From JBJXGV01 sp046160485 (lineage in GTDB: Bacteria; Orphanbacterota; Orphanbacteria; JBJXGV01): a stretch of DNA of 60,167 bases. Below are positions 8,807-16,098 of the stretch, piece by piece; position 1 is the first letter of the stretch, and every line of letters begins with the position of its first letter. The notes below the pieces were generated by a model. The model was not told the DNA's origin, did not search any database, and was given only the letters and a program-made list of their open reading frames with translations. Location: NCBI GenBank assembly GCA_046160485.1, contig JBJXGV010000017.1:1-60167 (forward strand), given 5' to 3'. The position numbers and the translations under genes are program-made.

Positions 8807-9435
8807 CACGGCGCCCTCCGCAGATCGAATCCCGCCGAGAGAATGCGCCGCTCCGTCGTGAGGAACGGGTCGATGACGAGCACTTCCTCGCCGTTCTCCA
8901 TCTCCTCTTCCTCGGCGTCGCCCATGTAGGCAACGATGATGAGTGCGTCGTCCGCGCCCGGCGTTCCGCCAGGGTCGAGCGAATCGGGCGCGGCCGAATC
9001 CGCCGGCGCGCCGCCCGTCTCGAAGATCAGGACGACGTCCTGAATCAGATGATCGAAGCCCGTGACGAGGCGAACCCCCGTTCCGAGCGCGACGGAGTTG
9101 GAGAGAATGCGGTCGATGCGCTGCGCGGACTCGAGGCGCGGATTCATGCTCTCGAGCGGCGCGTCGCCGAGTTCCGCGAGCGACACGGAGCGCAGCTCGG
9201 CGATCACGGAGCCTGTGACGATCTCGCGGTAGGTGATGCGCGCGCGGACCGTGATGGTCGAAGTCGAATCGAACGCGAGCCCGTCGGCGGTCGACGGCGT
9301 GACCGAGACGATTTCCACTTTCGTCCACGCGTCTTCCAGAGGCGGCTCCGTGAGGCATCCGCAGAGCACGAGAAACGCCGCAGCGGCGCCCGCGGGCGCC
9401 GCGCGGCGAATCGCAAGTCGCGCGAGTGCACTCAT
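8806..9435 (-). CDS. Lipoprotein of unknown function
   Basis: 209 residues from ATG 9435, preceded by GGGAGGG at 7-8 nt; an upstream in-frame start at 9459 lacks such a site. The lipobox is clear (A-F-L-V-L-C-G-C, cleavage before the second C), so the mature protein is probably lipidated. The mature region looks like a beta-sandwich (V-E-I-V-S-V-T-P, then S-T-S-T-I-T-V-R-A-R-I). A Pro/Gly/Asp-rich linker and an acidic patch (E-E-E-E-M-E-N-G-E-E) follow near the C-terminus. Function is not recognised. It sits 30 bp after the NHL-propeller gene. Confidence 0.75.
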   Translation of the reverse strand: MSALARLAIRRAAPAGAAAAFLVLCGCLTEPPLEDAWTKVEIVSVTPSTADGLAFDSTSTITVRARITYREIVTGSVIAELRSVSLAELGDAPLESMNPRLESAQRIDRILSNSVALGTGVRLVTGFDHLIQDVVLIFETGGAPADSAAPDSLDPGGTPGADDALIIVAYMGDAEEEEMENGEEVLVIDPFLTTERRILSAGFDLRRAP

Positions 9436-9465
9436 CCGTTCACCCTCCCACCGCACCACCCTGCT

Positions 9466-11091
9466 CTAACGGAGCAGCACGCCCTTCGTAACGACCTCGA
9501 GGCCGCCGGACTGAAGGCGGAAAAGATAAAGCCCGGTCGCGGCGGCTTCTCCGCGTTCATCGCGACCGTCCCAGACAACGGATCGACGCCCCGCGATCGT
9601 CTCGCCCGTAGCGAGCGTGCGGACGCGGCGGCCCGACACGTCGTAAACCGACACGTCGAAGCGCGGAGCGTCGAGATTCGTAAGCGCGAACGCGACGGAC
9701 GCAGACGCGACGAACGGGTTGGGCGAGACGTGCAGACGCTGCGATGCGCCGGCGCCGGCGCCATTCGAACCCGAGAGCGCGATTTCGCGCACCACGCGGC
9801 CGCCGCCTTCGTACGCCGACTGCGCCGCGACGCGAACCTGCGCGCCCGGAGCCGCCGCGAGAGCGCCCGCGCCGAGCGGAATCGAGTGGCGCCCCGCGTC
9901 GAGCGTCGCGGAGATGCTCGCGGGTTCGTCCGCGAAACCGATCATCTCGACGGTGACGTCCGCGCGATCCGCGAGTGTAAATTCCACCGCGAGCCCGGAA
10001 GCATCGGCGACGGAGACGTCCGTCAAATCGACGCCGAGGTTGACGAGGCGCATGCCGCTCGTCTGCGACCACGGCTCGAGCAGCACGGCCTTACCGTCGC
10101 CGCGGCGCGTCACGGAGCCCGTCCGGTGATCGCGGATGTTCGCGAACGCCACGTGAAAGTCGCGCGGCGTACCGATGCCGTCGCGCAACTCGACGACCGA
10201 TTCGAGGCTCGGATTGAACTTCTCGACGCAGCCGCGGCCGCACTCCGCGACGTAGACGTTCCCCCAATGATCGGTCTCGATCGCCGCAGGCATGTCGTCG
10301 TCGATCGGCGCTTCGCTCGTCCACGCAAACGCATTACGCCCGTCGCGCAAGTGCACGATGCGCCGGTTGTGCGCGTCGGTCACGTAGACGTCGGCGGTGT
10401 TCACCCCCGCATCGCGTCCGACGGCAACCGCGATCGGCCCGGCGAATCGACCGGCGCCGCTGCCGAGGCCGCCGATCGCCGCGACGCCCCGCGCGGCGCC
10501 GTCGTCGAGAGCGTACGCATGGAGCGAATGCCGCCCCGCATCGACCACGTAGAGCCGCTCATCGCCGAACTCGAACGGCGTGCCGCCATCGGAGTACGCG
10601 ACATCGGTCGGGCGGCTGAATCCTTCGATCGCGAAGAGTGGCACGAGTTCCATCGTGTCGAACTCGCGCGGCGTCGCGAAGACGAGGACGCGCCCGTTCT
10701 CGGTGTCCGCGACGTAGACGCGACCGCGCTCGTCGGAGGCGAGCCCGCGCGGTCCGCGCAACGGACCGAAGCTCGTGCCGACGCCGTCGAAGGCGCGCAC
10801 GCCCTTGCCGACCGCTCCGTATACGAGGCGGTTCCACGCCGGATCCGAGACGACCTGAAACGCGCGCGACTCGATGTACGGAAAGCGATCGTACAGATCG
10901 ACGTCGCTGAGTATCACCGTCGCCGCCGGTGCGGAGAGGAGATCGCGGTCCAGTTGCGCGCGCGTGACACTCTGATCGAGCCGCTCGACGCCGTTGTCCG
11001 GAAGGATCGGCGCGAATTCGAACGCCTTTCCGAGCGCACCTTCAGCCAACGTCAGATTCGTTGCGATAGCCAGTACGATGGACCGCCACAT
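9466..11091 (-). CDS. Secreted NHL-repeat beta-propeller protein with C-terminal sorting-type domain
   Basis: 541 residues from ATG 11091 with AGGAGAGG at 4 nt; earlier in-frame starts give no signal peptide. After the signal (M-W-R-S-I-V-L-A-I-A-T-N), residues about 80-330 carry NHL-type propeller blades (G-P-R-G-L-A-S-D-E-R-G-R-V-Y-V-A-D-T-E-N-G-R, Y-V-T-D-A-H-N-R-R-I, G-N-V-Y-V-A-E-C-G-R-G). Residues about 340-440 are an all-beta linker. The last 85 or so form a FlgD/T9SS-type C-terminal domain (S-P-N-P-F, V-Y-D-V-S-G-R-R-V-R-T-L, G-L-Y-L-F-R-L). NHL propellers bind proteins or ligands; the C-terminal domain suggests sorting to the cell surface (inference). Probably extracellular. Confidence 0.85.
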   Translation of the reverse strand: MWRSIVLAIATNLTLAEGALGKAFEFAPILPDNGVERLDQSVTRAQLDRDLLSAPAATVILSDVDLYDRFPYIESRAFQVVSDPAWNRLVYGAVGKGVRAFDGVGTSFGPLRGPRGLASDERGRVYVADTENGRVLVFATPREFDTMELVPLFAIEGFSRPTDVAYSDGGTPFEFGDERLYVVDAGRHSLHAYALDDGAARGVAAIGGLGSGAGRFAGPIAVAVGRDAGVNTADVYVTDAHNRRIVHLRDGRNAFAWTSEAPIDDDMPAAIETDHWGNVYVAECGRGCVEKFNPSLESVVELRDGIGTPRDFHVAFANIRDHRTGSVTRRGDGKAVLLEPWSQTSGMRLVNLGVDLTDVSVADASGLAVEFTLADRADVTVEMIGFADEPASISATLDAGRHSIPLGAGALAAAPGAQVRVAAQSAYEGGGRVVREIALSGSNGAGAGASQRLHVSPNPFVASASVAFALTNLDAPRFDVSVYDVSGRRVRTLATGETIAGRRSVVWDGRDERGEAAATGLYLFRLQSGGLEVVTKGVLLR

Positions 11092-11203
11092 CACGCCTCT
11101 CCTCGCGCGACCCCGCGCGCGTCGTTTGCCCCAACCATTGAACTGCTTCGATCCCCGCCGCGACCCCGCAACCCCGTAGCCTCTCGCGGCTGTCCCGGTC
11201 ATT

Positions 11204-12367
11204 TCAGAAGGCCCACTCCAATCCACTCTCGAGAATGTTCGCGGAGAAATTGTGCGTGTTGAAATAGCGTTCGTATCGCATCGTCAGTGCGACGCCATCA
11301 AGAAGCGCAGAGCCGCCGAACGCCTCGCGGAGCGCGTTGCCGAGCCGCCACTCGACATCGCCGCCGAAAAGGTGCGCCTCGAAATCAGAAAGCCGGTAGT
11401 CGGCGGAGAGGAAGCCGTCGACGCCGTTCGACGACGCGTACTCCTCGCGATAGAAATCCGCGCTCCCCTGGTCGTAGAAGCGGTAGCGATATCCGGCGAC
11501 GACGTTCCCCGTGATGTACTGATTGAGTTCGACGCCGGCCGTTTGCGAGCGCAGTCCCCAGTCGTCCGCGTAGAGGATGTACGAAAGTTTGACGCTCGAT
11601 CGATTCGTCAGGTACTGGTTGAGGCGCACGTAGAGATCGCGGCGGAGGCGCGTGTCGGGATGCCGCTCGGCGACACGCGTTTCCCCCGCGAGGATGTTGC
11701 GATACGGATTGTGCTGAAGCCCGTTGACCGCATTGAGCTCGACGCCCGCGCGCACGAGCGTCGTCGGCGTGAGAGCGTGCGTCGCGACGAGGTCGCCGTG
11801 CCACGTGCGCTTCCAGTCGTCGCCGCCCGCGGTGTCGTCGTCCTGCAGCGGCGTGATGCGGTCCCAGCTATAACTCGAGCCGGCCGCGAGGTTGAGCGCG
11901 CGATCCATGAAATCGCGGCTCGCGACGCCGCGAACTTGTTGAGCGAGGTAATCGCTCTCCTTCGAGACGTAGTAGCCCGCTTTGCATCCGGCGCCGCGCA
12001 GCTCCGCGTCGAGTTGGTTGCGCGATTTCGTGAAGCTGTCGTACGCGCCGAAGCGGCTCGACACCGGACGGCTTGCCGACGTGATCGCGTCGAGCGCCTC
12101 CGAGCTTCCGGGCGGCGCGGCGATCCCTGGGATGACGACCGTCTGGTTGCCCCACTGAAGCGCAAGCTCCGTTCCCTCGCTCGGCCGCATCAGCGCGTCG
12201 CTGTAATGCGACGAGACGTGCACCTTGTCCGAGTCGGCGAAGTAGTGGAAGAGATAGCTGAGCTTCCGCTCTTCGTACACGGGCGGCGCGGCTGCGGCGG
12301 ACCGCGCAAGCGAAAGGAGCGCAACGGCGGCGACGCCGCGCGCGGTGGACGACGCGCTTAGTTGCAT
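11204..12367 (-). CDS. DUF3570-family outer-membrane protein
   Basis: 387 residues from ATG 12367, overlapping the upstream DUF4266 gene by 10 nt. A signal peptide ends at A-A-A-A. The rest is a long beta-barrel-like protein: S-Y-L-F-H-Y-F-A-D-S-D-K-V-H-V, A-V-N-G-L-Q-H-N-P-Y-R near the middle, R-R-D-L-Y-V-R-L-N-Q-Y-L in a late strand, and terminal strands ending S-G-L-E-W-A-F. Size, motifs and the adjacent small DUF4266 gene all fit DUF3570, a family of unknown function usually found next to DUF4266. Probably an outer-membrane channel or platform for surface components (inference). Confidence 0.85.
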   Translation of the reverse strand: MQLSASSTARGVAAVALLSLARSAAAAPPVYEERKLSYLFHYFADSDKVHVSSHYSDALMRPSEGTELALQWGNQTVVIPGIAAPPGSSEALDAITSASRPVSSRFGAYDSFTKSRNQLDAELRGAGCKAGYYVSKESDYLAQQVRGVASRDFMDRALNLAAGSSYSWDRITPLQDDDTAGGDDWKRTWHGDLVATHALTPTTLVRAGVELNAVNGLQHNPYRNILAGETRVAERHPDTRLRRDLYVRLNQYLTNRSSVKLSYILYADDWGLRSQTAGVELNQYITGNVVAGYRYRFYDQGSADFYREEYASSNGVDGFLSADYRLSDFEAHLFGGDVEWRLGNALREAFGGSALLDGVALTMRYERYFNTHNFSANILESGLEWAF

Positions 12368-12606
12368 GCGCAGCCCCCGCCGGCGCCGCCGGCGCCTCCC
12401 GTCGAACCCTCGCGCGCTTCGATCCAGTGCAGATTTCGGAAGTCGGAGCGCGCGTCCTGATCGAACGACATGATCGGATCCGCGAGGTGCTCGCGTTGCA
12501 ACGGAAGCACCGTCGCGCAGCCCGCCGCGGTCAGCGCGGTGAGCGCGACGAGTGCGACGAGCGCGGCGCGGAGCGGCGTTGCGATCGTGACGCGGCGCGC
12601 GTTCAT
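12358..12606 (-). CDS. DUF4266-family small lipoprotein
   Basis: 82 residues from ATG 12606, overlapping the stop of the upstream di-haem gene as ATGA and the downstream DUF3570 gene by 10 nt. A signal with lipobox (L-T-A-L-T-A-A-G-C) makes it a lipoprotein. The mature part has the DUF4266 pattern: L-P-L-Q-R-E-H-L-A-D-P-I-M, then S-F-D-Q-D, then E-A-R-E-G-S-T-G-G, ending in a glycine-rich tail with two cysteines (G-G-G-C-A-C-N). That Cys-rich tail is characteristic of the family and suggests metal binding or covalent modification, but its function is unknown. Confidence 0.9.
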   Translation of the reverse strand: MNARRVTIATPLRAALVALVALTALTAAGCATVLPLQREHLADPIMSFDQDARSDFRNLHWIEAREGSTGGAGGAGGGCACN

Positions 12607-14624
12607 CGGTATTGCGCCCCGAGAAGCACCCACATCGAGAAGAGGTACTTCTCCTCTGCCGTGAGCGCGTTCTCGCCGAGCGGATGAACGTCCTGGCCCG
12701 CGCGATCGCCCTCCGCGAGAATCGCGTCGATCAGAACCGAGCGCCGAGGAAACGCCGGCGTCACGACCTGACTCTCGAGCATTTCCGACTCGCCGGAGAG
12801 GTTCACATAGGCTCGCGGGAAGATCGCACCTCCGCCCATGTCGGTCGTGTCGGGAACGTCGGTCAGGTCGAGATCGCCGGGAGGCGGAAGCGTGTCGATG
12901 ACGACCGAGATCGTGCTGTCCGGCGCGAACTTCTCGTAGTTCACGACGTACGTCGGCGTATGACAGCCCTCGCACTTCGCCTTCACGATCGGGCCGATGT
13001 TGTCGCTGTAGTTGATGATCGTGTACTCGTCCGGCGTCAGGACCAGATCGGTGGGCTCTTGCGTCGCCGCGATCGGTGTGGCGTTCGTGACGACCGGTCC
13101 GCCGGCCGCGCGGTCCTCGTGGCAGCCGACGCAATCGTCGAATTCCTCGCCGGGGCGCGCGTAGAGCCATGTTCGCTTCACGACGAAGCCCCTGTCGAGA
13201 TCATCGAGCGTCGCAAACGAGATCGGCGTATCCGACGGCACCTTGATGCGGAACGATCCGTCCGCGTACACCGGCGCGAAGCCGAGGAGCGCGCGCTTCT
13301 CGAACTCGTTCGCGGAGAAGTCCCCCATCTCGCCGACCTTCGTCGGGCGTCCAACGATCACGGCAATCCGATCGATCGCGTCGATCCCTTTACGCGGCCG
13401 TTCCTGCCCATCGTTCGTGCCGCGATTGAATACGTCCTGCGCCATGAAGATTCCGTAGTCGAGTTGCTTGTTGACGACGCTCGGGATAATCGGCGGCCGC
13501 TCGCGCGGCGCGATGAGCTGCGCGTCGTATTCGTTCATGTTCGGATCGTTGTAGAGGAAGGAGAGGTCGCTGATCGTAAACGTCGCCGGATTCTCGGGCG
13601 TGCCGGCGCCCGCCTGCGCGAGCGTGAACGTGTAGAGCGCGAAATCGCTCTCGTCTTCCTCGGCGGCCGGCAGCGTGTAGCAGACGACGTAACGATTGCC
13701 GCCGAGCGGAAACGGATACTTGAACGCGCCGTACGGCCACGGCGTTCCGCCGTTCGTGATCTCCGGCGTCACGACGTCCCAGTGTTTGCCCGCGGATTCA
13801 TCGACGGGATCGGCGGGACCTTCCTCGAGTTTCAAGACCGCGATCGGGCCCGCGTCGCCTTCGATACGCGTCGACTCGATCGCGATGATGCGTCCGTCCG
13901 GCGTCGGCTGCGCGTGGAAGAAGTTGCGCCCGTGCGGTCCGAACTTGTGGAACGTCCCGGAGCCGTCGGGATTCGTGAAGAAGAGCGGGAAGCGATTCAT
14001 CGTGCCGAAGTGTTCCCAACGCGTGTAGACGATCTTGCCGTCCGGCAGCAGCGCGGGATCGAAGTCGTCGCTCTGGTTGAAGCTGACGCGCTCGCACTCG
14101 CTGCCGTCCGCGTTGCAGCGATAAAGATGCTCGGAGGGCGCGTGGTTGTACTCGTCCATCTCGCCGCCGCGCGAACTCGTGAACATGATGCGGCCGTCCG
14201 GCAGATAGAGCGGATCGAAGTCGTGTCCGCCGCCGCTCGTCACCTGGCGCAGATCGCCGCCGTCGACGCCGATCTCGTAGATGTTTCGCCATGAACCGCC
14301 GGGCGGGCGCATCGAGAAGAGAATGTGGCGTCCGTCGAACGACACGCACGGGTCGGAGACGCTCGCGCCGACGTAGTTCGTGATCGGCGTGACGATGCCT
14401 TCAGGCGAAACCGGCGAGAGCTTGTAGAGGTTGCCCTCGGACCAGTTGCGGTTGAGCGTTTCGCCTCCGCTCGATTTCACGAAGACGAGCGCGTCGGTGG
14501 TGATCTCCGATTGGATCAAGTCGTCCGGCGCGCTTTCGCGACACCCCGCGGCGATGCACACGAGCAGAACCGCCGCCGCTGCCGCGCGAACGCGGCCGTG
14601 CTCCGCTTCGCGCCATCCGCACAT
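12603..14624 (-). CDS. PD40-repeat di-haem lipoprotein, hydrazine synthase alpha-like family
   Basis: 673 residues. ATG 14624 has GAAGAGGA at 5 nt and yields a lipoprotein signal (L-L-V-C-I-A-A-G-C); a GTG at 14666 is a weaker alternative. Residues about 80-330 form a WD40/PD40-like propeller (D-P-C-V-S-F-D-G-R-H-I-L-F-S, L-P-D-G-R-I-M-F-T-S-S-R-G, L-P-D-G-K-I-V-Y-T-R-W). The middle resembles the HZS-alpha family. Two c-type haem motifs follow: C498-V-G-C-H and C551-E-G-C-H. Homologues occur widely outside anammox bacteria as extracellular redox proteins of unknown substrate; the window gives no sign of the other hydrazine synthase subunits. Translationally coupled to DUF4266. Confidence 0.85.
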   Translation of the reverse strand: MCGWREAEHGRVRAAAAAVLLVCIAAGCRESAPDDLIQSEITTDALVFVKSSGGETLNRNWSEGNLYKLSPVSPEGIVTPITNYVGASVSDPCVSFDGRHILFSMRPPGGSWRNIYEIGVDGGDLRQVTSGGGHDFDPLYLPDGRIMFTSSRGGEMDEYNHAPSEHLYRCNADGSECERVSFNQSDDFDPALLPDGKIVYTRWEHFGTMNRFPLFFTNPDGSGTFHKFGPHGRNFFHAQPTPDGRIIAIESTRIEGDAGPIAVLKLEEGPADPVDESAGKHWDVVTPEITNGGTPWPYGAFKYPFPLGGNRYVVCYTLPAAEEDESDFALYTFTLAQAGAGTPENPATFTISDLSFLYNDPNMNEYDAQLIAPRERPPIIPSVVNKQLDYGIFMAQDVFNRGTNDGQERPRKGIDAIDRIAVIVGRPTKVGEMGDFSANEFEKRALLGFAPVYADGSFRIKVPSDTPISFATLDDLDRGFVVKRTWLYARPGEEFDDCVGCHEDRAAGGPVVTNATPIAATQEPTDLVLTPDEYTIINYSDNIGPIVKAKCEGCHTPTYVVNYEKFAPDSTISVVIDTLPPPGDLDLTDVPDTTDMGGGAIFPRAYVNLSGESEMLESQVVTPAFPRRSVLIDAILAEGDRAGQDVHPLGENALTAEEKYLFSMWVLLGAQYR

Positions 14625-14719
14625 CGCATTCCTCTTCGTGCTCGCCCTCCGCCCGCCCTTGCTCACAGCATCATCCTCGTTGTGGCGTGCGCGCTGACGC
14701 GCGCGACGCTCGGCCCGAG

Positions 14720-15256
14720 TTACTTTTCGAGCGCCCGGTAGAACGAAAATCCGAGCGTTCCTTCCCAGTAGTTGTAGATCGCGCCTTCGTCTTCGAGCGG
14801 CGTGCGCCCGAAGATCGTGCGTCCGCGCAGATCGAAGCGCAGCGCGACGTCGTCGCGGACGAACGTCTCGAGTCCGCCGCCGTATGCGAGCGTGTTCTTC
14901 GTCACCGGGTCGGCGTTGAGCGACTCGCCCGGGAAAACGTGAATCATTCCGTAGCCGGCGGCCGCGTACGGTTGGAATCGGCCCGCGAACGGATAGCGCG
15001 CGACGGCGGTCAGCGTGTGGAGGAGTGCGTGCACCGACTCGCCGGGGCTGTGACCCGCGCTCGCCTCATAGCCGAACCACGAATTCGGGTAGTAGGCGAC
15101 GCGCAGCGCGTAGAGATCCTGCTTACCGATCTGCCCGTACGCGGGACTCACCGCGACATGCCGCCAAAACGCGCGCGGCCCATCCGACAACTCGAACGGC
15201 CCCGGCTGCACGTTGACGAAAAGCGCGAGCGCCAGCGGTGCGATCACTCCCGTCAT
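14720..15256 (-). CDS. Outer-membrane beta-barrel protein (OmpA-like barrel size)
   Basis: 178 residues from ATG 15256, overlapping the preceding lipoprotein gene's stop (ATGA). A short signal (V-I-A-P-L-A-L-A-L-F-V) is followed by alternating strands (L-Y-A-L-R-V-A-Y-Y, F-G-Y-E-A-S-A-G-H, Q-P-Y-A-A-A-G-Y-G-M-I-H-V-F, Y-G-G-G-L-E-T-F-V), ending T-L-G-F-S-F-Y-R. This matches small 8-stranded barrels that recur beside c-type cytochrome lipoproteins; no enzymatic residues can be assigned. It probably lies in the outer membrane. The 95-bp gap to the downstream di-haem gene does not rule out co-transcription. Confidence 0.75.
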   Translation of the reverse strand: MTGVIAPLALALFVNVQPGPFELSDGPRAFWRHVAVSPAYGQIGKQDLYALRVAYYPNSWFGYEASAGHSPGESVHALLHTLTAVARYPFAGRFQPYAAAGYGMIHVFPGESLNADPVTKNTLAYGGGLETFVRDDVALRFDLRGRTIFGRTPLEDEGAIYNYWEGTLGFSFYRALEK

Positions 15257-15696
15257 TGCAAGACCCCCGCGTTGATCCAACCGAGAATGGCTTGGTAGTC
15301 CGGGTCGTCGGTGGAAGCGAACGGCTCGTAGCTGTGCGGCGCGCCGCCGAGCGGTTCTGCGAGAGGCTTCGTCAGGAGCGGGCTTTCCGTTCGTTCCGTC
15401 GGCCTGACTTGCAGTCGCGCTTGTTCGAAGTCGAACTCGACGTCTTTCGCCGACGCGGGCGAGAGAGCGAAGGTTCCGCGGATGCCGCCGCCGTGGCAAT
15501 CGCCTCCGACGTCGCAGCCCTTCGCGATGAGTACGGGCTCAACGTCCGACGCAAACTGCTCGGCGCTCAATTCGAGGCGCTGCCCGCCTCCGGGAGGTGT
15601 CGGCGGAGTCACATCCGTCGAGCAACCCATGAGCGCGCACGCCAACACCGTCGTTTCCGCCCCCTGCTTCCACGTCACGAAGGGCCGGCACTGCAA
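15253..15696 (-). CDS. Lipoprotein with cytochrome c-like domain and atypical CX5CH motif
   Basis: About 147 residues if it begins at TTG 15696; an in-frame GTG inside F-V-T-W-K (about 15678) is an alternative, and neither has a convincing ribosome site. The lipobox lies at A-L-M-G-C. The mature part has the layout of small planctomycete-type cytochrome domains (F-A-S-D-V-E-P-V-L-I-A-K-G, then cysteines, then S-P-L-L-T-K-P-L, finally I-L-G-W-I-N-A-G). The haem-attachment site is C61-D-V-G-G-D-C67-H68, five residues between the cysteines instead of two. It is the first gene of the long envelope train, and the next gene overlaps it by 4 nt. Function: probably surface or periplasmic electron transfer. 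Confidence 0.7.
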   Translation of the reverse strand: MQCRPFVTWKQGAETTVLACALMGCSTDVTPPTPPGGGQRLELSAEQFASDVEPVLIAKGCDVGGDCHGGGIRGTFALSPASAKDVEFDFEQARLQVRPTERTESPLLTKPLAEPLGGAPHSYEPFASTDDPDYQAILGWINAGVLQ

Positions 15697-16098
15697 GCAT
15701 CAGACCACGATGCAAGCTGGCGCGAATCGCGCGAGGGTCGACGACCCTTGATCAAATCGGAGCGCGCCGCACCAGAGCGCGGCGGAGCGCGCGTCGCAAT
15801 GAAGTGGCGAGTGACAAGGAATCGAACAGAGCCCCGTGCGCCCCACGCCCCGCGCGCGCGGTGCGCGCGTTGTGTGCGCCGCGGCACACTCGCGCGTGTC
15901 GGCGCGCCCACGTGCGATGCGCAACGCGCGTCCGAACGCGCGTCGACGCGCGCGGCGCTCGCGCGTGACGCGACTACCACAGAGACAACAAGACGGTGAC
16001 GCCCGCATCCTCCTCTGATAGTCTTCGCACTCGATCGCGCACCGCCTCACGAACCCATTCATCGCTCGCTATCGGAAGCAGTCGCTTTAGGGAGCCTC
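15697..16098. other. Divergent intergenic region (402 bp)
   Basis: It separates the minus-strand envelope operon from the plus-strand aminotransferase. It contains the palindromes at 15734-15755 and, from about 15840 to 15970, an extremely CpG-rich stretch full of GCGCGC runs. No open frame here has a ribosome site and protein-like composition, and no RNA gene was recognised. The aminotransferase ribosome site (AGGGAG) is at its right end. Confidence 0.6.
15734..15755 (-). promoter_or_regulatory. Palindromic site upstream of the envelope/redox operon
   Basis: A perfect 15-nt inverted repeat AGGGTCG-A-CGACCCT (15734-15748) is directly followed by the palindrome TTGATCAA (15748-15755). It begins 38 nt before the first codon of the operon's first gene. 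Position and symmetry fit a repressor or activator operator; no matching regulator gene is visible here, and the binding factor is unknown. Confidence 0.35.

Noticed and set aside
12603..14624. Hydrazine synthase / anammox metabolism
   Set aside because: Only the alpha-like subunit is present, as a lipoprotein with PD40 repeats; beta and gamma subunits and other anammox genes are absent.
15805..15850. tRNA-like string on the minus strand (GTTCGATTCC)
   Set aside because: The flanking bases do not form a T-stem, and no anticodon or D-arm can be found.
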